14,760 nucleotides of DNA from Desulfobacteraceae bacterium (GTDB taxonomy: Bacteria; Desulfobacterota; DSM-4660; Desulfatiglandales; Desulfatiglandaceae), in the NCBI GenBank assembly GCA_030597505.1, contig JAUVRS010000027.1, positions 1-14,760 on the forward strand. The letters run 5' to 3'. This document shows, one piece after another, positions 7,219-14,444 of this stretch (the stretch's first letter is position 1; every line of letters begins with the position of its first letter). A model generated the notes under the pieces. The model worked only from the letters and a program-made list of their open reading frames with translations, did no database searches and had not been told where the DNA came from. The position numbers and the translations under genes were made by a program.

Positions 7219-7893
7219 ATGAAAGATCTTACCAATATACCTCAGTTTGTTATAAAACTGTTTGGTTTCAATCTGGTATTTAATGTTGAGACTATCATCA
7301 TGACATGGATCGTGATGGCGGTCCTGATCGTTTTTGGTTTTCTGGCAACCCGGAAGATTGCGTTTGTGCCAAACCCCTTTCAGGTCGTTGGAGAGTTGTT
7401 TGTGACCGCCTTTTATGGTCTCACCGAGGACGCACTGGATAAAGAGATGGCCAAGAAGTATTTCCCTCTGATTTGCAGCCTCTTTATGTTTCTTTTTTTA
7501 TCCAACTGGCTGGGCATTTTCCCAACGCTTTCCGAGCCGACCAAAGATCTTAACACACCCCTCGGTCTGGGGGTCATGGGATTTCTCATCGCACACTACT
7601 CGGGTATAAAGGCAAAAGGTTTTAAGAAATATGCAAAGGAATATTGCGAGCCCATGTTTTTTATGGCCCCGTTAAACATCATCGGTGAGATTGCAAAGGT
7701 GGTATCCATATCATTTCGACTGTACGGGAACATATTGGGTGGGGCAATCATTATTCTTGTCGTTTCCCACCTCATCTACAGCCTGATACTTCCACCTTTT
7801 TTGATCTGCTTTTTTAGCGTATTTATCGGGACCATTCAGGCGTTTGTATTCACGATGTTAACGTTAGTTTATATCTCAGTCCGGGTTAAATGA
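7219..7893 (+). CDS. atpB: F-type ATP synthase subunit a
   Basis: A 224-residue membrane protein forming the stationary ion channel next to the c ring. The family hallmarks are present: LSNWLGIFPTL at 94-104, the SEPTKDLNT loop, GEIAKVVSISFRLYGN at 156-171 with the stator arginine at R167, and GTIQAFVFTMLTLVYIS at 204-220 with Q207 matching E. coli Q252. About six hydrophobic segments are visible. R167 is needed to release ions from the c-ring glutamate, so the a subunit looks functional. Its stop overlaps the start of the multi-hairpin proteolipid gene (ATGA), coupling their translation. The ribosome site is a modest GGACGG. Confidence 0.93.
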   Translation: MKDLTNIPQFVIKLFGFNLVFNVETIIMTWIVMAVLIVFGFLATRKIAFVPNPFQVVGELFVTAFYGLTEDALDKEMAKKYFPLICSLFMFLFLSNWLGIFPTLSEPTKDLNTPLGLGVMGFLIAHYSGIKAKGFKKYAKEYCEPMFFMAPLNIIGEIAKVVSISFRLYGNILGGAIIILVVSHLIYSLILPPFLICFFSVFIGTIQAFVFTMLTLVYISVRVK

Positions 7894-8871
7894 TAATGTT
7901 TTCTGATGCTTCTACAATAATAGAGATTGCCTCTTATGCAGGGGCTGGTTTGTGCATAGGTCTTGGGGCAATTGGTGCAGCACTGGGAGAAGGTTACACC
8001 GCCGGTCTTGCCAATCAGGCCCTTTCCAACAAGCCTGAAAAATCCGGTGAAATTCTAAAAAACATGCTTGTCGGTCAGGCCGTGGCTGAGTCGGCAGCCA
8101 TATTTGCCCTGGTTATCGCAATCCTTTTGATCTTTCTGGATGTGTCCGCACCCAATTTGCTAAAGGCAGCAGCGTTGGGGGGGGGCAGGTCTGTGCATGG
8201 GGTTTGGGGCAATTGGATCTGGTGTGGGCTCAGGGTTTCCGGGAGGTGAGGCCTGTCTGGGGATAGCCAGACAGCCTGCAGTGGCAACTCGTTTGACAAC
8301 AAACATGCTGATCGGGTCTGCCGTATGTCAGACACCCGCCATTTTTTCCATGGTGGTGGCCCTGATGCTTATGTTTATGGACTTTGGCTCTTTGCCATTT
8401 TCCCCAACCTGGGCTGCATTGTTAGGGGCAGGTTTGAGTACAGGTCTGGCAGCCATCGGGTCAGGGCTTGGCGGGGGCCTGGCAGCCGGGGCTAGCTGTG
8501 GGGGCATATCCAGAAATCCGGATACTGTCGGGCAGGTGACCACAACAATGCTGGTGGGTCAGGCCGTGTCCCAAACCCCTGCCATTTTTGGTCTTCTGAT
8601 AAGCTTTGTCCTCATGTTTAAGGCCTTTCCGGAGACCGCAGGTCTAAGCGCTCCCATGGCACTGCTTGGAGCCGGGATAGCCATGGGGTTTGGCGGGATA
8701 GGCCCCGGGATTGGAAACGGTCTGACGGCTGAAAGCGCGGTAAAGTGGGTTGCCAGAAACATTGAGGCTGCTGGAGAATTAACCAGGACCATGCTTGTGG
8801 GGCAAGCGGTCTCTCAGTCCACGGCCATTTATGCCATGGTGATAAGCCTGGTGCTTATTTTTGTTGTGTAA
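7890..8871 (+). CDS. Fused four-hairpin F-type c subunit, interrupted by one frameshift
   Basis: Two overlapping frames (7890-8249 and 8197-8871) join if one G is removed from the run at 8177-8185, giving 326 residues. The joined protein is four successive c-subunit hairpins (eight helices). Each has a glycine-rich first helix (GAGLCxGxGAIG-like), a polar loop and a MLxGxAV second helix. The key residue of the second helix recurs at 80-, 81- and 81-residue spacing. Hairpin 1 has Glu on helix 1 (codon 7989-7991) and Glu-Ser on helix 2 (codon 8088-8090), the Na+-type site. Hairpins 2, 3 and 4 have Gln at the helix 2 site (codons 8329, 8572 and 8815) and Ser, Gly and Asn at the helix 1 site, so they should not carry an ion. 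The preserved frame and sequence downstream of the G run argue against old decay. Start choice is ATG 7890 or 7896. Confidence 0.8.
8177..8185 (+). other. Nine-G run at the frameshift point
   Basis: Nine consecutive Gs follow GCGTT. With eight Gs the frame runs on as AALGGAGLCMGFGAIG, a normal proteolipid helix; with nine it leaves the frame and stops at 8249 after unrelated residues. Long mononucleotide runs are prone to both sequencing error and slipped-strand change, so the cause cannot be told from this sequence. Confidence 0.85.
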
Positions 8872-8874
8872 AGG

Positions 8875-8936
8875 CCTGCGCAGGTCCTAACCATAGAAAT
8901 ATAGTTTTCGAATAAATTTGATAACAATTTGTCAAA
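8875..8936 (+). promoter_or_regulatory. Palindrome and hairpin ahead of the single-hairpin c gene
   Basis: The 83-base spacer between the two proteolipid genes has a perfect palindrome CCTGCGCAGG (8875-8884) and, nearer the next gene, TTTGATAA/TTGTCAAA (8917-8936) that would pair over 8 bp in RNA (one G-U) with a CAAU loop. It is followed by an A-rich run and the strong AGGAGG site. Such elements can act as an RNA processing or stability signal, raising c-subunit output. That role is inferred. Confidence 0.4.
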
Positions 8937-8954
8937 AAAAATGAGGAGGAAAAA

Positions 8955-9203
8955 ATGGCAATTGAAGGTGCAGATCTTATAAAGGCAGCTGCATTTCTGG
9001 GTGCAGGAATAGCAATGGGTTTGGGGGCCATCGGCCCGGGAGTCGGTGAAGGTATTGTCGGTGGAAAGGCCTGCGAGGCCATCGGGAGAAGACCGGGAGA
9101 GGCAGGTCTGTTGACCAGGACCATGCTTGTTGGTCAGGCGGTTTCCGAGTCAACGGGTATCTACTCACTGGTGGTGGCCCTGTTGCTGCTCTTTGTGGTT
9201 TAA
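8955..9203 (+). CDS. atpE: F-type ATP synthase subunit c, Na+-type two-carboxylate form
   Basis: An 82-residue single-hairpin proteolipid. Its helix 1 has GPGVGEG with E32 and helix 2 has VSESTGIY with V63, E65, S66, T67 and Y70, the same numbering as the Ilyobacter tartaricus Na+ rotor. That protein has Gln at position 32; Glu32 with Glu65 matches the two-carboxylate Na+ motif described for Fusobacterium nucleatum. The ring should therefore bind Na+, possibly also H+ when sodium is low. The start has an excellent AGGAGG at 8944-8949 with 5 bases spacing, much stronger than that of the fused gene, as expected for a protein needed in many copies. It lies between the fused proteolipid and the stalk genes in the same operon. 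Confidence 0.93.
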   Translation: MAIEGADLIKAAAFLGAGIAMGLGAIGPGVGEGIVGGKACEAIGRRPGEAGLLTRTMLVGQAVSESTGIYSLVVALLLLFVV

Positions 9204-9223
9204 ACATTACCAGGCGCTGACCC

Positions 9224-9670
9224 ATGATAAGTATCAACGCGACTTTGGTCCTGCAAATAATACATTTTCTTGTCCTGGCTTTCATCCTGAATAAGCTGCT
9301 GTTTCAGCCTGTTCTGAAGATAATCGATGAACGGAAACAACATTTGGAAAAGACAAAGACCGAAATCGATAATATCAAAGAAAAGACTATTCAATTAGAG
9401 AAAACATTTCTCTCAACGGAGAGTGAGGCCAGAAAAGGTTTTACAAAAGAGCGGGTCCAGCAAAATAGGGAAGGTATGTCCGAGACCGAAAGTTTGCTGG
9501 ATCATTCCCGAAAAGAAGCCGATTCAATAAAGAAAGAGGCTGATAAAAAGGCTGAACAGGAAATTGAACAGAGCCGGCCTCTGCTGGAGGGTGAGGCGGC
9601 TATTCTGGCCAAAGGGATTATAGAAAAAATGATCGGAGGGAGGCCTGAGGTTGGATCTGAAATGCGGTAG
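9224..9670 (+). CDS. F-type ATP synthase subunit b' (peripheral stalk)
   Basis: A 148-residue protein with one N-terminal membrane helix (about 6-26, TLVLQIIHFLVLAFILNKLL region) and then a long charged, mostly helical stretch to the C-terminus, including a heptad-like series rich in Glu, Lys and Gln. The FQPVLKIIDERK after the helix is typical of b and b' subunits, which tie the a subunit to the top of F1. The ribosome site is AGGCG, 8 bases before ATG. Its last 20 bases overlap the start of the second b gene. Having two different b genes suggests a b'/b heterodimer. Confidence 0.85.
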   Translation: MISINATLVLQIIHFLVLAFILNKLLFQPVLKIIDERKQHLEKTKTEIDNIKEKTIQLEKTFLSTESEARKGFTKERVQQNREGMSETESLLDHSRKEADSIKKEADKKAEQEIEQSRPLLEGEAAILAKGIIEKMIGGRPEVGSEMR

Positions 9671-10256
9671 ATATGGCCTGATCGGTGGGTTTTTTTTAGG
9701 AACAATTATCTGTTTCCTTCTGGATAGTCCGAATGCCCTTGCTGCGGAGACGCTCAGCGCCGGCAGAAAAGTGTGGGACATTGTCCTGATGTGGGTAAAT
9801 TTTGGAATCCTGGTCTTTCTCTTTATAAAATTTGGGAAAAAGCCGCTTATGAAATTTCTGCGGGGCGTCAAAACAGAGGTCCAGGAGGAACTGGGTGAGG
9901 TTGGGACTCAATTTAATGAGGCCAAGTCCCTTGGGGACGCGGAACAGGAAAAGCTGGATAATATAAGTGTTAGCATCGATAAGATCCGTGAGAACATTCT
10001 TGAACTGGGGAGACGAGAGCGAGAAAAGATTATTGAAGAGGGGAAATTGGCAGCCCAAAGGATTCTCGAACACGCAGAAAACTACTCCCGTTACCGGATG
10101 GATCTGGCGAAGAAGCCATTGGCCAATGAAATGGTGGACGTCGCCTTTTCCATGGTTCAGGATAATTTAGAGAAAGGGATCTCAGAAAATCAAAATGAAA
10201 AGTTGGTCAATCAGTTCGTTGGGGGCCTTGCGCATACTAAAGGGTTTTTAAATTGA
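9651..10256 (+). CDS. atpF: F-type ATP synthase subunit b
   Basis: A 201-residue b subunit: a signal-peptide-like hydrophobic stretch (about 10-26) ending in an NALAAETL site near residue 31, then a membrane helix at about 42-61 and FGKKPLMKFL, followed by a charged helical domain of about 130 residues. Such two-segment b proteins are common in Desulfobacterota. The TTG start is chosen because GGAGGGAGG (9635-9643) is correctly placed and no better start codon precedes the signal-like segment. It is the last gene of the cluster. No delta, alpha, gamma, beta or epsilon gene follows; its stop overlaps a convergent gene by 20 bases, so the operon ends here. Confidence 0.8.
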   Translation: MDLKCGRYGLIGGFFLGTIICFLLDSPNALAAETLSAGRKVWDIVLMWVNFGILVFLFIKFGKKPLMKFLRGVKTEVQEELGEVGTQFNEAKSLGDAEQEKLDNISVSIDKIRENILELGRREREKIIEEGKLAAQRILEHAENYSRYRMDLAKKPLANEMVDVAFSMVQDNLEKGISENQNEKLVNQFVGGLAHTKGFLN

Positions 10257-10779
10257 TGACCCTGTCGCATTTTTCTTGAAGCTTTTTCATCTCGTGCCGT
10301 TCCCGCATCCCAAATTCCCCCCCGCCAAGGCTGTAACCAAAATAGCCGTTCATGATTACGGTTGGTATTGTGTTGAGAAATGAGAGAAGCCTGTCAAGAT
10401 TTCCTGCCTGCAGATAGATGGAAACATCGTTTATAAACAAGACATTACTTGGATTTCTCAGACACCGGGAAAAAATTTGATCAATCATTAGGGCATTTTT
10501 TTTTGCAAATGCCACAATCTCACCCTGGGCGCCTCCCACAAGTCTGGGTGCCACGATCCCTGCGGTCAAGTATCTTATAAGGTTGTGCTTCCCGAGATTT
10601 ATCTTACCACCGACACCTCTTATGTTTTCAGGGGCCATGTCAATTACAACAAGATCTGTGTACCCCTCTTCCAGGAACTTTTCCAGGATGTCTTTTAGGT
10701 AAACTGTCTTCCCCGAGTTGACTTCACCGACTATAATCGTCTTTTTATTTGTGAATTCTTTTATAGAGTTCATGTCCAA
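10237..10779 (-). CDS. P-loop ATPase of unknown role
   Basis: A soluble protein of about 180 residues with a Walker A motif GEVNSGKT (18-25) and a Walker B-like VLFIND (113-118). The rest has no motif I can tie to a named family. VVIDMAPENIRGVGGKI (44-60) and a glycine-rich SLGGGEFG (150-157) are conserved-looking features. The first start is a TTG at 10779; the ATG at 10773 is equally likely, and neither has a strong ribosome site. It is transcribed towards the F0 operon and overlaps the end of atpF by 20 bases tail to tail. It is divergent from the GAF gene across about 220 bases. The fold suggests a switch or ligand-releasing NTPase, but no function can be assigned. Confidence 0.7.
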   Translation of the reverse strand: MDMNSIKEFTNKKTIIVGEVNSGKTVYLKDILEKFLEEGYTDLVVIDMAPENIRGVGGKINLGKHNLIRYLTAGIVAPRLVGGAQGEIVAFAKKNALMIDQIFSRCLRNPSNVLFINDVSIYLQAGNLDRLLSFLNTIPTVIMNGYFGYSLGGGEFGMRERHEMKKLQEKCDRVINLKTL

Positions 10780-10999
10780 ATGTCCGAATCTATGGGAGTC
10801 GGGGCTATCCGATTCATATTAAAGCCGCCCCGGTCCATTCCGAGTTTCATGTTGATTCAAGTGCCATAACGTGCTAAAAATATCAATAAATTTTCCAGTG
10901 CAGAGCAAAAAGCCCCTTTTTGTCACCAGAGGCTCTTGGCCCAGCGTTCTGACTTTTGAGACAGGTTGTCCAGGTACCAAAGGAAAAAGGAGGTCAAAA

Positions 11000-13339
11000 A
11001 TGAGGGAGGAAGAGTATCCATTCCGTTGTATGCTCAGCCTCAAACCGCTTATTGAGTACTTGAGCAAAATCGCGTCGATTTCAGACAGGGTTCCCTGCCA
11101 GATCGATGGACTTCAGGAGATGCTTAAAAGTGCCCCTGAGCTTTACAGCCCCATAGAGGACATGACTGTGCTGGAGCGCCATCGGGATTTGATAGAAAGG
11201 TTGATGGGTCTGGTTTTCTCACCGGCCTTGTGGGAGACCGAGACGGTCGGTGCTGTAATCCCATTTTCAATGAAACCGTTTTTTGTTTCTCCGCAGTTTG
11301 AGCGGCTGCTTGTGGAGAAAGATGGTTCGTTTAAAGGGCGACTAAATCTCGACGAGGAGAGCTTTAACAGGGGCCGGGTCATTCGGGCATACTTCTTTAT
11401 TCTTGAAAAATTCTATGGAATCCAAAAGAGACTTGATTACCCCATAATCCGCATCATATCTGATCCTGATACGGGATTGGACCGTTATTTCAATATGAAG
11501 CTGGACTTTCGCTTTGTGGAGGTAACGACCCCGGACGGCCTCAAGACAATATCAGATAAGGACCGGGTCAAGATCTTGAAACACCTGACCGAACCAGATG
11601 TGATTCGGGAAATATTGCCTCCGGAGGGGTTTGAACTGCATGGTTTCATCATAATCCAGGCAATAGACGTCACAGGATCTGAGGTATTGTCTGCCCTGGA
11701 AAGGGATCTCATCGACAAGGAATCGATCGCCTCACAGGGAGGTTTTGTGCGGCTTCAGCAAAGACTTCGCACGCTGTTTCGACGTAGCGATCTGGTGGCC
11801 ACCTTGACTGCCATTCAGGAGGACCAGATTCTCCTTCTCAATACGGGATGTGAAATGACGCGAAGTTGCATTTTTTCCGACTCACGTCATGTTTCCCTGT
11901 TGGATTTTGAGGGAACCTCTCATGAGCGGGCCGTGGCGTCCAAAGAGGTTGTGTTGGTCTCTGACATTCTTGAAGAGCATTCAGAAAGGAATGCGGAAAA
12001 AGATCTTTCGGAGATGGGGGTAAGATCGCTCCTGATAGCGCCACTCATTTTTGAGGATGAGTGCATCGGTACTTTGACGTTGGGATCTCCTGGTGCGGGG
12101 GATCTGGATCCGGTCGATGCTTTCATTGTTCGTCAGGTTCAACCGCTTTTTGCCATGGCCCTGATGAGGGCGCTTGATGACCTGGAAAATCGGGTCCAAG
12201 GCGTCATAAAGGAGAAGTGTACGGCCCTTCATCCGACAGTGGAATGGAAATTCAGGGGGGCCGCGATTGCTCACCTGGAAAATGTGAGAACCGGTCAATC
12301 CACGGAGATGAACCCTATTGTTTTCAAAGATGTGTACCCGCTCTATGGGGTTTCTGATGTGCGAGGGTCCACGGCCGAGCGAAACCGTGCGATCCAAGAG
12401 GACCTGACGGAACACCTCAAACTTTCTTTGAATGTTGTGCAATTGGCTTCTGAGGCGAGGCCCCTCCTTATCCTAAAGGAGTTGGCAGGGCGTACCAGAG
12501 ATCGTCTGCAAGGAATCCGGGCGGGACTGGGGACAGGGGATGAGGTCTCCACCGCAAAGTTTCTACGGGAGGACGTAGAGCCGATCTTTTCCGATTTGCG
12601 AGGTTTTGGACCCAAAGTCACTCGTGCCATAAAGACCTATGAAACCACTGTGGATCCTGTTTTGGGAACGGTCTATCGCCGCCGAAAAGAATTTGAGGAG
12701 AGTATCTCCCTTTTGAGTAATAAACTGGCGGCCTATTTGGATCAGGAGGAGGCAGAGGCCCAGAGTGTTTTCCCCCATTTTTTTGAGAGACATCGGACAG
12801 ATGGCGTGGATTACCTTATTTATTTGGGAGCCTCTCTAATGGAGCATGGTGGCTACAGTGATTTGTATTTGAAAAATATGCGTCTGTGGCAGCTCAAAGT
12901 CACCTGTGGGTTGGCCTGGCTTACAGAGCAGCTAAAGTCTTCGCTTCACATACCGCTCGACACTGCCCATCTCATCCTGATTCAGGACACTCCCCTTTCA
13001 ATTCGTTTCAGATTTGATGAAAAACGTTTTGACGTTGATGGGGCCTACAATACCCGTCACGAAATAATTAAATCACGGATTGATAAGGCGGTAATAAAGG
13101 GAAAGGGCGAACGGCTTACACAGCCGGGGAAGATTGCCGTTGTCTATTCCCATCCGGAAGAGGCCGAGGAAATGCGACGTCATATCGACTTCCTTCGTTT
13201 TGAAGGATACCTGACAAACGAAGTGGAACCTCTGGAACTTGAGGATCTCCCCGGCGTCCAGGGGCTCAGATCTCTGAGAGTAAGTGTGGATCTGAAGTCG
13301 GATACGCTTTTGAAACAGTCGGAAGGTATTGCCTTTTAG
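11000..13339 (+). CDS. GAF-domain protein of unknown function
   Basis: A 779-residue soluble protein. The ATG at 11000 is preferred because AAGGAGG lies 6 bases before it; an upstream in-frame start at 10871 would add 43 residues with no ribosome site. A GAF-like fold is seen at about residues 262-390, with RSLLIAPLIFEDECIGTLTLGS typical of the late strands. After it comes a conserved-looking PLYGVSDVRGSTAERNRAIQ (447-466), then a long helical region and a C-terminal part with LTQPGKIAVVYS. I recall GAF proteins of about this size and with YGxxDVRGS-like and TQPGKIAIVYS-like segments in Bacteroidota, of unknown function. No kinase, cyclase, EAL or GGDEF motif is present, so it may be a redox or nucleotide sensor that acts through partners. 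Its stop is a TAG followed in the same frame by a redoxin fragment. Confidence 0.72.
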   Translation: MREEEYPFRCMLSLKPLIEYLSKIASISDRVPCQIDGLQEMLKSAPELYSPIEDMTVLERHRDLIERLMGLVFSPALWETETVGAVIPFSMKPFFVSPQFERLLVEKDGSFKGRLNLDEESFNRGRVIRAYFFILEKFYGIQKRLDYPIIRIISDPDTGLDRYFNMKLDFRFVEVTTPDGLKTISDKDRVKILKHLTEPDVIREILPPEGFELHGFIIIQAIDVTGSEVLSALERDLIDKESIASQGGFVRLQQRLRTLFRRSDLVATLTAIQEDQILLLNTGCEMTRSCIFSDSRHVSLLDFEGTSHERAVASKEVVLVSDILEEHSERNAEKDLSEMGVRSLLIAPLIFEDECIGTLTLGSPGAGDLDPVDAFIVRQVQPLFAMALMRALDDLENRVQGVIKEKCTALHPTVEWKFRGAAIAHLENVRTGQSTEMNPIVFKDVYPLYGVSDVRGSTAERNRAIQEDLTEHLKLSLNVVQLASEARPLLILKELAGRTRDRLQGIRAGLGTGDEVSTAKFLREDVEPIFSDLRGFGPKVTRAIKTYETTVDPVLGTVYRRRKEFEESISLLSNKLAAYLDQEEAEAQSVFPHFFERHRTDGVDYLIYLGASLMEHGGYSDLYLKNMRLWQLKVTCGLAWLTEQLKSSLHIPLDTAHLILIQDTPLSIRFRFDEKRFDVDGAYNTRHEIIKSRIDKAVIKGKGERLTQPGKIAVVYSHPEEAEEMRRHIDFLRFEGYLTNEVEPLELEDLPGVQGLRSLRVSVDLKSDTLLKQSEGIAF

Positions 13340-13603
13340 CGCTTTGAACAAATGGCAGCGGAGGCCATTGAAAAAGCGGGCATTACCTACCCGGTCGCCT
13401 GGGGTATGAATGCAAGGGAGACGTCCCGGATAACAGGGGCCTATTATGATGAGAACAGAAACTATATTCATGCGACAAGTTTTCTCGTTCGCCCTGATAA
13501 CACCGTGGAAGTTGCCTGCTATAGTACGGGCACAATCGGGCGTTTTGTAGCGAAAGATATGTTGGGGCTTGTCAAGTTTTACAAGAGTAAAATGAAAAAA
13601 TAA
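13340..13603 (+). pseudogene. C-terminal fragment of a redoxin (AhpC/TSA-like) gene
   Basis: The frame read from just after the GAF stop gives RFEQMAAEAIEKAGITYPVAWGM and continues through TSFLVRPDNTVEVACYSTG and IGRFVAKDMLGLV, the pattern of the C-terminal half of thioredoxin-fold peroxiredoxin-like proteins. The N-terminal half, with the active-site cysteine, is missing. The only ATG (13352) has no ribosome site, and would yield 83 residues. The fragment lies in the same reading frame as the GAF protein, separated by one TAG, so it looks like the remnant of a deletion that removed the front of the gene. A small complete protein of this kind is less likely. Confidence 0.6.
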
Positions 13604-13631
13604 CCTATTGACATTTGGAAGAGATAGAGAA

Positions 13632-13943
13632 ATGAAAATCAAGGTTGAAAGTGAAAAAATCGTCAAAGCGGTTAAAAAGATTGATGGTATAGAAATTGTT
13701 CTGGAAAATGCCGATGATGCCAAAGAGGCGTTGGTGCTTATCCTGGGGAAGAGCGGGCTGTTTGAGGGGGATGATTACGGAAAGCTCAAAGATTTCAAGG
13801 TCAGTTCTTTTCAGAAATACGAAACATCAGCGGTCGATTATAAGATGATTTTTTTGCTGGAATTCCTCTTTGACGATGACATGTCACTGGATTCAAAGGT
13901 TGTGGTAATCAAGAGGTTACAGGAATTTTTTGAGAAGGTTTGA
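13632..13943 (+). CDS. Small acidic hypothetical protein
   Basis: A 103-residue protein starting at an ATG preceded by GGAAGAG. The sequence is rich in Lys, Asp and Glu, with no membrane segment, signal peptide or cysteine motif. It begins MKIKVESEKIVKAVKKIDGIEIVLE and ends with an amphipathic helix, LDSKVVVIKRLQEFFEKV. I do not recognise the family. It lies 28 bases after the redoxin fragment and may belong to the same transcript. The codon use and clear ribosome site make it a believable gene. Confidence 0.5.
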   Translation: MKIKVESEKIVKAVKKIDGIEIVLENADDAKEALVLILGKSGLFEGDDYGKLKDFKVSSFQKYETSAVDYKMIFLLEFLFDDDMSLDSKVVVIKRLQEFFEKV

Positions 13944-14092
13944 GAGTCCCCTGAGCCGGGTCAAGAAATTCCCCCTAACCCAAATCCCATTTGCCGCTTT
14001 TCTCAACAAGACGAGGCCCTTTGCCAGGGAAACGTCAAAGTCAACGCTAATTGATTCAGGTAAAAGCGATTTGCTTTCCCGGTTATGGCACT

Positions 14093-14260
14093 AAAATCCA
14101 AAATTACAATACTCAAACTACAAACAATATCAAAATTACAAATTACAATGACCAAACTATTTCAATCACTTATTGGATGTCTCTCCGTCATTCTTAGCTG
14201 TTTTGAATTTTGAATTTCGGTCATTGAGATTTGTTTGAGATTTGTATTTTGGGGTTTGGC
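14093..14260. repeat. Imperfect palindromic repeat of the deltaproteobacterial intergenic type
   Basis: The left half (about 14093-14156) is built of short A/C-rich words such as CAAAATTACAA and CAATGACCAAA. The right half (about 14200-14260) is a rough reverse complement: GGTCATTGAGATTTG, then TTTGAGATTTGTATTTTGGGGTTTGG. The best-matching inner arms are CAATGACC (14146-14153) and GGTCATTG (14219-14226). The style is that of miniature palindromic elements scattered in Desulfobacterota genomes. No transposase and no clear target-site duplication were seen. Confidence 0.6.
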
Positions 14261-14444
14261 ATTTCCATGATTTGCATAAGGCGGTAACTTCATTAATTTC
14301 AATCAATTACCTGTTTAAATCACGTGGCCCTGGGTTTTTTGCGGCTCATCAGCATCAACCCGAGGGTGTGAATCGGGGTCATGAGCCCTGAGTGATGGGA
14401 TAGATTTGGGCGATTCCTCCAATGCCTGATGCCCCGGCCCTCAA

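Noticed and set aside
8197..8871. Independent three-hairpin proteolipid gene starting at 8197
   Set aside because: Its ATG falls inside the first helix of hairpin 2, with the helix N-terminal part encoded just upstream after the G run, so it is better read as the continuation of the fused gene. It remains possible if the frameshift is real.
11446..11520. Class III cyclase-like reading of the DVRGST motif in the GAF protein
   Set aside because: The motif (protein residues near 450-458, encoded further downstream than this span) lacks the paired metal-binding aspartates and surrounding cyclase pattern; the likeness to DIRGFT is superficial.
13337..13339. TAG as a pyrrolysine codon joining the GAF and redoxin parts
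   Set aside because: Pyrrolysine occurs in some Desulfobacterota, but mostly in methylamine methyltransferases; the redoxin part lacks its front half, so a deletion junction explains the arrangement better.
13073..13723. 216-codon minus-strand frame
   Set aside because: It lies opposite the end of the GAF gene and the redoxin fragment, both of which show real protein signatures on the plus strand.
14093..14260. CRISPR array
   Set aside because: The repeated words are short, irregular and arranged as an inverted repeat, not as evenly spaced direct repeats; no cas gene is present.
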